From positions 74,159 through 138,158 of the forward strand of contig MEHQ01004506.1 of assembly GCA_008828725.1 (NCBI GenBank): a stretch of DNA of 64,000 nt, in the 5' to 3' direction. This DNA is from Saccharina japonica. Its lineage: Eukaryota > Sar > Phaeophyceae > Laminariales > Laminariaceae. The notes under the pieces are model-generated. The model was not told the DNA's origin. It was given only the letters and a program-made list of their open reading frames with translations, and did not search any database. A program made the position numbers and the translations under genes. Positions 1-11,420 of the stretch are shown here, piece by piece. Positions within the stretch are counted from its first letter, which is position 1. The number at the start of each line of letters is the position of its first letter.

Positions 1-670
1 AACCGGAACTCGTTCACTTTTTTTCTAGCTGAAAAAAACTAGCAAAATGGGCCTCCTCAATTTTCTATGCGAAACAAGCGGCGGAGGGAGGGAGCGAGCC
101 CCTCCGCGCCCCCCGCTACCCTCCCATTTCGGCCGAACTGGAACGCCTTAATTTTGCCAAACTCAAAAACAAAATTGGAACCACCTCAATATGACATGCC
201 TGATATGTTTGCCAATCATGTGGTGGAGGGACCCCCCCCCCACCGCATCCTCCCCTTTTGTCCGAACTGGAAACCCCCTGCATGTTTCATAACTTAAACA
301 GCACCTTTTAAAGTTCATGTACAGGTTTACACGTATCCGCCCTGCTCTTTCCCCCCCCCCCCAAAAAATAATGTTCGGTTCTATTTATGCTTTTATGCTT
401 TCTTATTAGTCGCCCAGTTATTTACTTACACCTGTTATTATTATAGGTTCCCAAGAAAAAGATCAAGCAGTATGCTACCTTACCGCCGAAACCCCCCAAT
501 TGTGCTACTTTTACGTTCTTTTAAATAACAAAATGGCCAGTTATGCTACTGCTGTAGATGGCCAGTTATCCCGAATGCCACGTATGCCGACGCATGCATG
601 CTACCTTAAGGTAGAGATGTACCATTTTTTTTGTTCTGAGGCTTCTCACTTGAGGAGGTCTATATACTAT

Positions 671-774
671 TACGGAGGGCCGTAGTAAATAGGACCAAAA
701 ATTGTTAGTGAAAATTGGTAAATATGTAGGTTTTTGTATGTACCGTGGGTCTTATTTACTATGGTCCCCCGTAA
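671..774. mobile_element. MITE, AT-rich palindrome (family C)
   Basis: Begins TACGGAGGGCCGTAGTAAAT and ends with the near reverse complement ATTTACTATGGTCCCCCGTA. The middle is AT-rich with TAGGTTTTTGT. Copies lie at 47962-48066, 51310-51416, 57258-57348, 60476-60588, 62398-62508 and 62780-62898. It sits inside a larger TIR-element copy that starts near 590. Confidence 0.65.
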
Positions 775-1005
775 TAATCGTATGAAAAAAAAAATGATTT
801 TGGAGAGGAAAACAAAAGTGCCACGTACCCGCTGAACAATCGCATGGTCTTTTGAGTAAAAAGAAAAGGAAAAATGTTGGAACAAAATAACGAATTTCCT
901 GCTGATTTTGGGCTATAACCCCCTTAAGAACTAACTGGGTCCCACGAATTTGGGGACAAACTACTTGGAGTTTGTGTGGGGCATTTTTTTCAGTTCTGAG
1001 TGGGT

Positions 1006-1101
1006 TAACCCTTTTCGAACTGCAGTCCCGTTTTGGGGACAAACCAATCTAATTCTAAGTAATTTGTCCCCAAAACGGGACTGCAGTTTGAAAAGGGTTA
1101 A
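1006..1101. mobile_element. Palindromic MITE (family A)
   Basis: About 36-bp inverted arms: left arm TTAACCCTTTTCGAACTGCA then GTCCCGTTTTGGGGACAAA, right arm its complement, around a ~20-bp centre reading CTAATTCTAAGTAA. The same structure recurs at 8783-8878, 47678-47774 and 56767-56862, with a half copy near 10655-10740. Confidence 0.7.
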
Positions 1102-1753
1102 GAGCTCCGTCATTCAGGGCAAAAACAAGCAGTCAAAAAAAGTGCTATATACGTTTAATACCTCTGTCGTACATAATAGCACAAGTCTGCCATCATAATG
1201 AAAAATCGCGACCCCAACCAAAGGAACTCAAGGTTTGGAACAAAAAAATGCCCCCCCCGAGTTTAATATTTGTATCCGAATCAACACTCAAAGAAACTGA
1301 AACGCACGAGGCGACCGCTCTTTTGCCCAAGCCTATCCACCGTGCGAGGAGAGAGCAATAAATAAGCACAGCATCATACTTCCAAGCATAAGCCTAAAAG
1401 TCTCTAGAAATCACGAAATACCTGGACCAGCGTGCGACCGCTGTCCTGTTGCAAGCAGCAGCCCTGCCTGCTCGCGTGTTCTACCAGTCTACCAGCACCG
1501 TTCCATGCGGCACCCACTTGGTATTCCCACAAACACGACCGACCAAACAATGCCAGTTGCTGCTATCAAAGTGAGCTACGTACTTACGCACTCAGCCAAA
1601 TAATATGAACCATAACGCCGACTTCTCTCTAGAACAACAAACTGCAGATTATTCTTATATCGGTTCCTGATCCCTAATCATATTTTCCATTTACCACCTC
1701 AATATGCTGTCTGGTATGTACGCACATGCAATGCTAACGTGTGCGCCACTCAG

Positions 1754-4700
1754 GCGGTGGCTGGGGGAGCGACAGTCCTCTTCGGGGGGGGCGCCCCTTC
1801 GGACGAAGACGCTAACGCCTCCGGCAGGAAACCCGGGGTTGGGTACTACGTGTCCCCTACTATTTTGGCCGGAGCTGCCGACGGGGACGAGGCGTGGGAG
1901 GCAGAGATTTTTGGGCCGGTGAGTGGTCAGCGTTAATATATACCAGGTAGCCAGATAGTGATGATTTTCTTTTTCTTCCCAAGCTCCGGAAGTATTGGAT
2001 AGAGCCTGTCTTCATTGTAACCACCGACTAGAGTTGTTTACGCGTGCGCGCTGGAGACATTGCGTATGTTTGTGACAGCGTGTACCCCTACTACTGTAGA
2101 TGCCATACCAGCACGTGGCGAGGGGAGGGGAGAGTGCCCCGGAGATCAATGTGACGGAAGTCTGTGAGATTTCAACGAGATCCAAAACGCATGTTTTGTT
2201 TCGTTTATAGCGCTACCCACTACTACTATGTCCCGACATATAAGAACCATCTGTTTTATATTTTAATATACAAACGTTGATTATATTTCGGAACATAGAG
2301 GTACTATATAGGCTATATAGCTACGTGGCTCGATTAGGGCTAATAGTGGGTACGTACGTAGCGCTACGAATACAACCGAAAACATTATGACGATGGGCTA
2401 CTTACTCACCGTGAGAGCTGCAAAGACAACAACAACGGCAGCGACATTTGACGATATTCCTCCCACTTTGAGTAGAGGCACTATAACACTCTTTTAACAG
2501 AGGCACCGGGAGGTATACCGGGTACATATTTTTACCATAAGACAGGGCATGCCTAACTCACCTTCACCCTTTCAGAACTGCAAAGCTTATGCCACAATAA
2601 TTCCAAGTAGTTTGTCGCCAAAAATGCGGGACCGGTTCTTAAGCCCATTCAGAACTGCAAAACTTGTGCCACAGTAATTCCGAGTAGTTTGTCGCCAAAA
2701 ATGGAGGACCGGTTCTTGACCCATTCAGAACTGCAAAACTTATGCCACAGTAATTCCAGGTAGTTTGTCGCCAAAAATGGGGGACCGGTTCTTAAGCCCA
2801 TTCAGAACTGCAAAACTTATGCCACAGTAATTTCGAGTAGTTTGTCGCCAAAAATGGGTGACCGGTTCTTAACCCATTCAGAACTGCAAAACTTATGCCA
2901 CAGTAATTCCAGGTAGTTTGTCGCCAAAAATGGGGGACCGGTTCTTAACCCATTCAGAACTGCAAAACTTATGCCACAGTAATTCCGAGTAGTTTGTCGC
3001 CAAAAGTGGGTGACCGGTTCTTAACCCATTCAGAACTGCAAAACTTATGCCACAGTAATTCCAGGTAGTTTGTCGCCAAAAATGGGGGACCGGTTCTTAA
3101 CCCATTCAGAACTGCAAAACTTATGCCACAGTAATTCCGAGTAGTTTGTCGCCAAAAGTGGGTGACCGGTTCTTAACCCATTCAGAACTGCAAAACTTAT
3201 GCCACAGTAATTCCAGGTAGTTTGTCGCCAAAAATGGGGGACCGGTTCTTGACCCATTCAGAACTGCAAAACTTATGCCACATTAATTCCAAGTAGTTTA
3301 TCGCCAAAAATGGGGGACCGGTTCTTAAGGGGTTAAGGGACTCATAATGGAGGCACGACGCTTTTCACAGCGGGCACTGAGAGGTGTATTTCGTAAGATA
3401 GGGCATGCCTTGATTAATCTCGCTATACCGGTATACCTGGTAGATCCTAACCTGCCGATGTGATATACTACTGTTTGTGCAGGATCTGTACGATAGATAG
3501 CACGTATGGCATACATATATATATTGAAAATATTAAAAAAAAAAAACAGCTGTGAGATGGAGGATTTCGTCGAAACTCATCTTTGCTACGTAGCTGCGTG
3601 AGATACTTCGATCGCGCGAACTACGGGGTTTGAGGGGGAGCAAAATCTGACAGCTGTGGAACTCAAGGGAGGTCACATGTATACGATGTACTCCCTGAAT
3701 GTGCTGCAGTAGTTCAGTAGAGATCCAGTCTAGGCCTGATGCTCGGGTTCTATAGCATTCTTTAGCGCTGCCGCCGATCATTCAATGGAAGTATTGGATT
3801 TTGGATGAGGCCTCCTGCTCCGGCGGAGGGCCTCGCCCGGGATAAACTCCGCGCTGAGTGCGCTCTCAGCGCGGGGTCTCTCCCTGGAATTGAAAATGAC
3901 CGTGCAGAAAAAGACTACTAAGCTTGTAGGGAGGGTGGGAAGGTCTGTATTTTTCCTGCACCCATTACCCTGTTCCTCGCTGCTTCGCGTTCTTGACCAA
4001 GTTATCGGATAGGCCATGCACTGAAACTAATATAATCGACCAAGCCTGGAACCACCTCTTTTGTTCCAACGGCTGTTTCCCGCTGATTGGTCAACGATTT
4101 TACTATAGGAACTCGCGCTCTGGCGTTTTTTTTTTTCGTACCTGTCAACTTTTACGGGGGGAACATACTACTAATACTATACGAGTAGTAGTGGTCCCTC
4201 TATAGCGCCGGTATGTGCCAACGGAAAAAACCGGCGCTATAGCGCTACTCCGGATTGGGGAATATATAGGTTTGAGTATGGAAACAGAAAACTGATGTGC
4301 CAAGCGATTTCACCGGCGCTATATAGGGACCACTACCGGCGCTGCATAGGGACCACTACTGCTTGTATAGTAATCAGAACCAAATATGGTGTGTAAAACA
4401 TAGGGGGAAACTTGGTTTTTGGGGCTATGGTAGGTTCTGATTACCCTTCTTACCACATTAGCCCACCCCGGAATAGTAGTATATACGTTTTCTTAGATAC
4501 CGCTCTGGCCGAATATATAGGCCACGTTTGGTCTCTGAGGCGATTATCAAATGGTGACTATATTTTCGGCCACATCATAGTGGTACATACACCATATTTT
4601 CGGTCATATCACAGCAGTGGTAGATATACAAGTACGTGTTTTTTTTCGGAGATTTTCGGAGATTTTTGGTCGGAACCCGCGGATCTCCTTCACCCGGCTA

Positions 4701-6570
4701 AATATAGTACCAGGTATATACCAGGTATAAAGTAAGGCATGTCCTGTATGTACCCTATATTTAGTAAGGCGGACCCCGTGTAAATTAGCAGCTCGCGTTG
4801 CTCGTTATTCTCACGTATAATATTTACGTCCTCCTTGCTGTTTTTTCGCGTACATACGTCGTGCTTGCTATTCTCATGTATACACGTCCTGATTTCTGTT
4901 CTCGTTGTGCGTCCTGCTTGCCGTTTTCGGGTGCTTTGCCCTGCTTGCTGTTATCACGTCCATGTGATATGATACGTCGACCCTGTGTAAAATAGCAAAT
5001 CGATTCGCTCGTTATTTTCACGTACGTCCTGTCTGCTGTGATCACGTACATACGATACGCCCTTCTTGCTGTTCCCTGCGCACCTCCTTCTTGCTGTTCC
5101 CGCGTATCCTCACGTCCGCCTGTCTGTGCGTGGATGGATGGATGGATGGATGGATGGATGGATGTTGCTGATGCTACTATTGATATGGCTACAGGTGTTG
5201 TGCGTGAGGCGGTTCGAAGAGGAAGGGGAGGCCGTGGAGGCTGCCAACAGCTCGGAGTTCGGCCTCGCCGGGGCCGTCATGTCTTCCGACCAAGACAAGT
5301 AAGTGGCGGCCCCAGGCGGTCGGGTGTTGGTGTGTCTATGTACATACAATGTACATACAGATCATTACAGATCAGGAATTATATCCGCCCTGATTTTTTC
5401 TTTTTTCCATCCCATTCATTATCTTCGCACTTCCGTCTCTCTCCCTCCCTAGTCGTAACTCAGATCCGGGGTCACAAAGTAGGCTCCTCTCCCTCCTCTC
5501 CCACTACGGTGCTTGCCTTGCATTTTTATCGCGAGAAGGTTTCAGCACTTTCTTCCCTCGTCAACTCTCGTCGAGTTGATCTGTAGATCATTGAGTGGGA
5601 ATCGACGATCTGTCCGATGGGTGTAACCTATCTAGGGTACCCTGAAAACACCCGGCAGAACCGCACTTTTGGCAAGTACGATCCTTTTTTAAGAGTATTA
5701 CACCGCTGAGTTCCGCCCACAGCTGCCAGATTTTTTGTTCCCCTCACGTTAGTTAGGGGTTACAAGTAGGTATGGCCCTTTTTAAGGGACCCCGCTTTAG
5801 AGGATAACGGCATATAAGGGACCTCACATGTATGCGCACCATTTAAGCCCACTACTGACTGTATAAGGGGCCGGTACCACCTCTGATAAGGGACGTTGGA
5901 ACCGTATATGAGGGACCTCCAATCCCGAACGCACTATTAATCTATCAATAGGGTCCCTTGAAAGGGGCCTCTGCCTACGATACTGTATATACGCCCTTCA
6001 TGAGGTCATGTAGAACCCGCAGAATGCGCAATCGAAAGTTGACGCGTAGCTTGAAAAGGTGAGCCTCTCGACGAAATTCTCGATGTCCCATTTCTGTTGT
6101 TGTTGTTGTTGTTGTAATTGTGTTATTAATAGTTAACAATACTTCCACATACTTGAAAAAAAATGTCGCAGCTTCCCTGCTAAAGACCGTACAAGTACTG
6201 AAGTAATATACCTGGTATGCGTTTCGGCATGCCTCGCATGCCGTGACAACAGGCGACAGAAGTGGTAACCACATAAACGAGCTCCAGCACCAGCATCGCG
6301 ACCCCCCCCCCCCCTCCTCTCCCCTTCCCCCCCCTCCCCTATTCTCTCGTGCGAAGATGCAAGAGGGTTTCCAGAGCGCTGCGGGCGGGAGTCGTGTGGG
6401 AAAACTGCAACCAGTGCGCCCCCGTCGAGTCACCGTGGGGAGGCTTCAAGAAGAGCGGGGTGGGGGGGCGCGAGCTCGGGCGGTGGGGGCTGGACGAGTT
6501 CTTGGGGGTGAAATCGATCACCTCTGGGAAGGGGTCCTTCAGCTACAACTCTTTCGGCGGGGCGGCTTAG
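1754..6570 (+). CDS. Aldehyde dehydrogenase (ALDH9/betaine-aldehyde type), 3' three exons
   Basis: NAD(P)-dependent oxidation of an aldehyde to its acid. Only the C-terminal ~160 residues are present, in exons 1754-1918, 5195-5298 and 6357-6570 (stop TAG). Phases agree: 55 whole codons, then 34 codons plus 2 bases, then 1 base plus 71 codons. All introns are GT-AG, and the last acceptor follows a long pyrimidine tract. Exon 1 carries GYYVSPTI and ends EIFGP, the segment before the family's conserved Val. Exon 2 carries NSSEFGLAGAVMSSD. Exon 3 carries RALRAGVVWENCNQ and PWGGFKKSGVGGRELG, matching the usual PWGG-K-SG-RELG block with one extra Gly. The catalytic Cys and Glu would lie upstream and are not seen. 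The closest pattern I know is plant-type betaine aldehyde dehydrogenase, but substrate cannot be assigned. There is no C-terminal SKL. A 30-bp tandem repeat begins about 20 bp past the stop. Confidence 0.85.
2569..3335. repeat. 76-bp satellite array, ten units, dimeric order
   Basis: Ten head-to-tail units of 76-77 bp start near 2569, 2645, 2721, 2798, 2873, 2949, 3025, 3101, 3177 and 3254. Each contains TTCAGAACTGCAAAACTT, AGTTTGTCGCCAAAA and GACCGGTTCTTAA. From 2721 on, units alternate between CCAGGTAG with TGGGGGACC and CGAGTAG with TGGGTGACC, giving a ~152-bp higher-order repeat. The unit resembles single dispersed elements such as 60345-60432. It lies in the ALDH intron. Confidence 0.85.
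3530..3780 (+). repeat. Dispersed A-run-led repeat
   Basis: An A-run followed by CAGCTGTGAGATGGAGGATT, TCGTCGAAACTCAT and a CTGCGTGAGATACTTCGATC stretch. The same start recurs at 50082-50160, and an inverted partial copy lies at about 37995-38060. It is noncoding and its ends are not defined. Confidence 0.45.
5131..5164 (+). repeat. GGAT tetranucleotide microsatellite
   Basis: About eight GGAT units. They lie ~30 bp upstream of the acceptor of the second ALDH exon (5195). Confidence 0.9.
5398..5582 (-). mobile_element. 5'-truncated tRNA-headed SINE copy
   Basis: Read on the minus strand it contains the SINE body and 3' end (GATCTGAGTTACGACTAGGG, GAAGTGCGAAGATAATGAAT, GGGATGG then A-run) but not the tRNA-like head seen at 62053-62392. 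It lies in the last ALDH intron. Confidence 0.6.
5755..5975 (+). repeat. Dispersed AGGGACC-rich repeat
   Basis: Contains AAGGGACCCCGCTTTAGAGG, GGGGCCGGTACCACCTCTGA and CACTATTAATCTATCAATAG. An inverted copy occurs at 37725-37860 and continues at 38310-38390, split by an insertion. The CTTTTTAAGGGACCCCG and AGGGTCCCTTGAAAGG ends are partly complementary. Confidence 0.5.
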
Positions 6571-6587
6571 CCCTTTTAGTGCTGCAC

Positions 6588-6750
6588 TCTAATTCCAAGA
6601 TAAACCTTGAGTCTGACACTAATTCCAAGATAAACCTTGAGTCTGACGCTAATTCCAAGATAAAACCTTGAGTCTGACACTAATTCCAAGATAAACCTTG
6701 AGTCTGACGCTAATTTCAAGATAAACCTTGAGTCTGACACTAATTCCAAG
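6588..6750 (+). repeat. 30-bp tandem repeat after the ALDH stop
   Basis: Five units of AATTCCAAGATAAACCTTGA plus GTCTGACACT, one with a 1-bp insertion. The AATTCCAAG core matches the centre of the palindromic MITEs, and the array runs into a MITE half (TTTTGTCCCCACATCGGGAC) at ~6750-6790. It probably expanded from that element. Confidence 0.75.
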
Positions 6751-6894
6751 TGTTTTGTCCCCACATCGGGACGACTGCAGCCCTTGAAGGGGATCCTTAA
6801 AGGGGTCAGCCCTTTCTTACTACCGATGTAGCGATTTCACGCACACCTCTCGGGACAGATCATCATCGATTCGTGCTTCGTGATCTAGATCTTT

Positions 6895-7215
6895 CAGGTC
6901 AGATACACTCCTGATCTGTATGATCTGTATGATCTGTATGATCTGTATGACCTGTATGATCTATACGTAGCTCATCTTGCCTGGTGATGGGAGCCGTATG
7001 CCCGGCATGATTTATATGTATGTAGGACATGTTTCTTAGGTTGGATCTGTACTATACAGATATTGCGCAATATCTCCTATAATAGCGGCAGGTTAAGATC
7101 TATAGATGATCTATCTGTAGTTAATAGCGGCAGGTTAGGATCTACAGATGATCTATCTGTAGAAAATAGCGGCAGGTTAGGATCTATAGATGATCTATCT
7201 GTAGATGATCTGTCT
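6895..7215 (+). repeat. GATC-rich short tandem repeats
   Basis: A 10-bp GATCTGTATG array at ~6911-6965, then three ~45-bp units at 7078-7215 with TAGCGGCAGGTTAGGATCTA and GATGATCTATCTGTAGA. The latter motif forms the large array at 58380-58670. Confidence 0.75.
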
Positions 7216-7439
7216 GTTCGACGTGGGAACGATTGTTCCGCACTACTCGTAGTTTCGATCGGTACGAAGTGGTTTGTCCTAAAAAATCGTGGGTGCAGGC
7301 AGCGGTTCTTAAGGACTTGGAAATACACTACCAGGTATATTTTAGCATACACTCCTATTTTTATCCACATGCATGGAGAATGGTACCTGGTGTTTTTTTT
7401 CGGAATCTCTTCTGTTTTCACGCGAGTGCAGCGGGGAGA

Positions 7440-7740
7440 GGGGGGGGGGTACTCATGTCATGCATGGTCGTAGTCGTATGGCTATACATCCTCGTATTTG
7501 TACAATGCCGGGACGGAGCACGCCGGGTTGTCGCCGACCAGGCGTCATTCTGGGGGGGGCGGGGGGGGGGGGGGGGGGGTACTTCATATTCATGCATGGC
7601 CGTAGTCGTATGACCATAGACCCTCGCATCCCTACAATGCCGGACGTGGGGGGTGTACTTCATTTTCATGCATGGCCTTAGTCGTATGACCATAGACCCT
7701 CGCATCCCTACGATGCCGAGACAGAGCATGCTTCACCGAC
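7440..7740 (-). repeat. Three 3'-end fragments of poly(C)-ended family P
   Basis: Each fragment begins (plus strand) with a G-run, then GTACT, CATGCATGG, CGTAGTCGTATG and CATAGACC..TCGCATCC, ending at GACGGAGCA. They are successive 3' ends in the minus orientation, at ~7441-7540, 7557-7640 and 7645-7750. Confidence 0.65.
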
Positions 7741-7959
7741 CAGGCAGGAGACATGCTATGGCTTTTGCATACGCGGCTAAGAAGGGGTCCGGCTTACGCA
7801 TATACAACGTACGAAAATGGCCCAAGCTCGTGTTGCACCCTCGATATCGCGTGGCAAGTGTCGTGAACATGCTTGCGTGCCTTATATACGTATACTTCGT
7901 ATAAAACAAGTTTATAGGATAAGTTGTTGTTCTGGGATTTCTATGGTTTTTGCAGGCGG

Positions 7960-8010
7960 GCGGGCGGGGGGAGGGGGGGGGGGGGGGGGGGGGAGGGGGG
8001 GGGGAGAGAG
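7960..8010. repeat. G-homopurine tract
   Basis: About 45 bp of G interrupted by single A, followed by GAGAGAGAGAGAG. It is a candidate quadruplex or triplex former and sequencing length is unreliable. Confidence 0.8.
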
Positions 8011-8244
8011 AGAGAGTGACGATTACAGTGACGACCACTGCGTGATTGGGGGATAATACAAATCGAGGTATATATGCGGGTTTCAATTCGAGGAGGCGTA
8101 CGGCACGGGCGCAGGCAGCATGATCCTATACCCGTGCTGCTGTGGGCGCTCACGCTGCTCTCTCTATACAGACCGTTGATAACACCAAACTCATCATTGT
8201 GTTGTTGGTCGCCATCTCAGGGGGTTCCGAACGGGTTGATAGGA

Positions 8245-8743
8245 GACGCATGCTATGATACGGTACGTAGAGGTGCACCATGGTAATAAGGTTTTGCCTT
8301 CTGAGGGTGGTTGGTCACTTGATTATAGTATAGGAGCTCTATACCTCATCCAACAACGGATTTAGGAGGGAAAAAAAAGGTGTAAATCCGATGAACTATC
8401 CCATGGCCTAAGGGCCTGTTTTAACGAAGAAGAAAAAAAATCAATTTCGAAAAAAATATATTCAAATCCGCTTTTCATTGGTCAACACACGCACCAGCAC
8501 CAAAGTTTAGGATCTTGGGGCGTAATATTTGGTGCTGGTGCGTGTGTTGACCAATGAAAAGCGAATTTGAATTTTATTTTTTCCAAATTGAATTTATTTT
8601 ATACTCGTTAATTCGGGCCCTAAGTAAAAAAAAAATGATGAAGCATTGCATTGCCGACGATTTTGGACTAAGGCGCCCGATCATTTCAGAAAAAAAACAG
8701 CCAAAAAAAGGTATACCCCCTACACCTCTATCGTAGCACACGC
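8245..8743 (+). mobile_element. TIR element (family E) with nested hairpin
   Basis: Starts GACGCATGCTATGATACGG..TAGAGGTGCACCATG and ends with the inverse TACACCTCTATCGTAGCAC ACGCC. It contains GAGCTC near its first third and GGATTTAGGAGG. Sister copies are at 49222-49497 and 56553-56953; inverted ones are at 35185-35485, 36245-36600, 38840-39305 and 59405-59672. No coding capacity, so it is non-autonomous. Confidence 0.6.
8461..8571. repeat. 44-bp-arm perfect hairpin
   Basis: Arms 8461-8504 and 8528-8571 match at 43 of 44 positions around a 23-bp loop. The arm includes CATTGGTCAACACACGCACC. It is either a separate foldback element or part of the surrounding TIR element. Confidence 0.85.
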
Positions 8744-8782
8744 CAGGAAAGAGAAGTGAGAGTGAGCAATGCCACGGTGTAT

Positions 8783-8878
8783 TAACCCTTACAGGACTGG
8801 AATCCCGTTTTGGGGACAAATTACTTAGAATTAGAGTGGTTTGTCCCCAGAACGGGACTGCAGTCCTAAACGGGTTAA
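8783..8878. mobile_element. Palindromic MITE (family A)
   Basis: TTAACCCTTACAGGACTGGA at the left, GGACTGCAGTCCTAAACGGG then TTAA at the right, with GTTTTGGGGACAAATTACTT and TTTGTCCCCAGAACGGGA facing each other. Confidence 0.75.
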
Positions 8879-9767
8879 GGGGTGGCGGTTTATTACTTTC
8901 TGAGCTACATATCCTCACATGATATAAGGAGCTCAGTATCTTTCACCCGAAATCGTGACTTCGAAGAGGGTTGTCCTGCGTTTCCCGGCCAAGCCTTTAG
9001 TAGGGGTAGCTACGTAATCCTAAAACAACCATGGTGTGCGTTGGCATGCAGCTCTGTGTGGTAGTGTGCCGTATACAAGAAAATCCGATACTATTCATCT
9101 GTGTTGTGTATAGCCGTGCCGTTAATTCGCTCCTCTTCCCGGCCCCCGCCTCCCCCCCCCCCCCACCCCCCCCGCGCGCGCCGCCTTCGCATGTCGGCCA
9201 TGCGTGTCGTTTCTAAGAAATTTCGGCACCGATGTCGTATACAAGAAATTACAACACCTATTCGACCAAAATTATCATTGCTGCTAACCGGTAGTTACTC
9301 ACGATTACAGTAGTGAGTAAGCTTTACCTCCCGTCATAATGTGTGTTGGAGCCTATACTATAACCAAGTGAAATCCCTGCCGTGGGGGCGAGAGCCAGAA
9401 CATTTCCCTTTTCCGACATGCAGAAGTGGTCTACTGTACTGTATGAGATAAAAAAAAAGTTGACTTTTTTCTTCGGAAATGTCTATATTTTGTTTTTGGA
9501 ACAGCAATTTTATCTTCTTTTTTGTTTTGCTCCTGGCGGGAAGGGGTGGGGGGGGAGCGAGCGGGGCACCAGCAAACCTACTGGCCTCTCTTTGGAGCAA
9601 GGGGAGAGGGGGAGCGAGCGGGCGCTACTACACGTAGCAAAATATGATGGCCTATTTTGGAGCGAGACTGGCAACTTTTCGTTCCGCCACCAACCTACTA
9701 AGCAGTTGCATGGTACCGTAATATTGCGAGCAAACGCCCCCCCCCCCCCGACCAAATTAAATCAGTT

Positions 9768-10560
9768 CATTGGAGGCTGTCGTCCATATGCAAGTCCGTC
9801 TCACAGGCGATTCTTAGCAGGATGCAGCTCTCACCCTCCATGCGACTCGACCAATACCTCACTGCGCTTCGCGCTCGGTGCAAGCTTATGTCTGCCTGGT
9901 TGGTGAAAACCCGACGTGCTCCGTTCCGGCATTGTAGGGATGCGAGGGTCTATGGTCATACGACTTCGGCCATGCATGAACATCGAGTACCCCCCCCCCC
10001 CATTGCTGTCTCTGGGAGTGGCCACACCAGAATCAAATCGATTAATTTGAGGCTGTCGTCTATAAGCATGTCCACCTCACAAGCGGTTCTCAGTAGGATT
10101 CAGCTCACCCTTCATGCGACTCGCCCCACAACTCACGGCGCTTCGCGCTCGGTGCAAGCATATGTCTGCCTGGACGGTGAAAACCTAACGTCCTCCGTCC
10201 CGGCATTGTAGGGATGCGAGGCTCTATGGTTATACGACTACGGCCATGCATGAACATCGGGTACCCCCCCATTGCCGTCTCTGGGAGTGGCCACACTAGA
10301 ATCAAATCGATTAATTTGAGGCTGTCGTCTATAAGCATGTCCACCTCACAAGCGGTTCTTACTACTGTAGGATGCAGCTCACCCTTTATACCCTCCATGC
10401 GACTCGCCCAACACCTCACGGCGCTTCGCTCTTGGTGCAAGCATATGTCTGCCTGGTCGGTGAAAACCCAATGTGCTCCGTCCCCGGCATTGTGGGGATG
10501 CCACGGTCTACGGTCATACGACTACGGCCATGCACGACACGAGTACACTCTCCCCCCCAC
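9768..10560 (+). repeat. Three head-to-tail family P copies
   Basis: Partial copies at ~9768-9999, 10003-10267 and 10268-10558. Each contains GAGGCTGTCGTC, CGGTTCTTA, GATGCAGCTCACCCT, GACTCGCCCAACACCTCACG, CTGCCTGGTCGGTGAAAACC and GACTACGGCCATGCATGA, and ends in GTAC plus a C-run (ACGAGTACACTCTCCCCC in the third). No long conserved ORF is shared between copies. Confidence 0.75.
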
Positions 10561-10861
10561 CCCCCCAGGATCGACTCTTCGAGCTCGATATCTCCACAGC
10601 AAGAATACTAATAATGCCAGCGCCGAAAAGGGTGGCGTTGGACATATCTTTTAGAACTGCACTGTCTAGAAATATGTTTTCACTCTAATTCCAAGTGTTT
10701 TGTCCCCACATCGGGACTGCAGTCCTAAATGGGTTCAACCGAGGGCTGTCCGAAAAACGTGTCTTTTGGTATTTTGGCACCTTTGTTACGGAGTTATCGA
10801 GCTCGAAAAGGCGGTCCGAGGGGGGGGGGGGGGGGGCGTTTACTCGCATTATTGCGGTATA

Positions 10862-11095
10862 TCCATTGCCGTCTCTGGAAGTGGCCACACCGGAAAACGA
10901 ATCAAATCATATTGGACGCAATCAATCCATATTTTATATTTTACGAGAAAGTACGCACAAGGTGCCCAAGTCCGCTCAGTGGGATGCAGCTTACTCACCC
11001 TCCATGCGACTCGCCGAACACCTTACGGCGCTTCTTCAAGCTTGGTGCAAGCAATGCTTGCCTGCTCGGTGAAGACCTGGCGTACCTACCTCCCA
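10862..11095 (+). repeat. Family P partial copy
   Basis: Contains TGCCGTCTCTGGAAGTGGCC, GACTCGCCGAACACCTTACG and TTGGTGCAAGCAATG. It stops before the poly(C) end. An inverted palindrome half lies just upstream at 10655-10740. Confidence 0.65.
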
Positions 11096-11255
11096 GGCTT
11101 ATACCTGGTACTACTGCTGTGGTCTAGAGCGTTAAGGTATGAACATACCCACACCACATAATACATATCAACACGAGTTGTGGTTCCATCCCTGGTTTGT
11201 AGATGGGATGCAAGAAAAACACAACACTATTCATAAATGAAAAAGGAGAACCCTG

Positions 11256-11326
11256 GCCCACACGGAGATTCGAACTCCGGACCTCGACAACCCGAATGTC
11301 GAATCATGCCACTAGACCATGTGGGC
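11256..11326 (-). tRNA. tRNA-Pro (CGG)
   Basis: 71 nt. The acceptor stem GCCCACA pairs perfectly with TGTGGGC. The D-arm reads GTCTAGTGGCATGAT, the anticodon stem CGACA/TGTCG encloses loop TTCGGGT (anticodon CGG), and the T-arm CGGAG TTCGAAT CTCCG pairs perfectly. These match the eukaryotic tRNA-Pro pattern. No intron and no encoded CCA. It differs from the other copies at one D-loop base (C for T). A minus-strand T-run ~12 bp downstream can terminate Pol III. Confidence 0.95.
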
Positions 11327-11420
11327 GGGCTAAGTTGACAGTGCCATGCACAAACCAGACATGGAACCACAACTCGATACTTTGTACTGTAGACCCCCCC
11401 CGTACCGTGGTATATATTAT

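Larger units (their letters stand above)
1..1753. other. Upstream ALDH intron or flank, repeat-bearing
   Basis: No exon can be supported here. The ALDH exon at 1754 needs upstream exons for the catalytic Cys and Glu, so this stretch is probably intron. It holds a C-run near 351-362, a TIR-element copy from about 590 (GCATGCTAC, AGGTAG, GAGATGTACCAT) interrupted by the AT-rich MITE at 671-774, and a palindromic MITE at 1006-1101. The rest is unremarkable. Confidence 0.5.

Noticed and set aside
3780..3890. Minus-strand frame ESALSAEFIPGEALRRSRRP after ATTCCAG
   Set aside because: Short and isolated in an ALDH intron, with no partner exon or motif.
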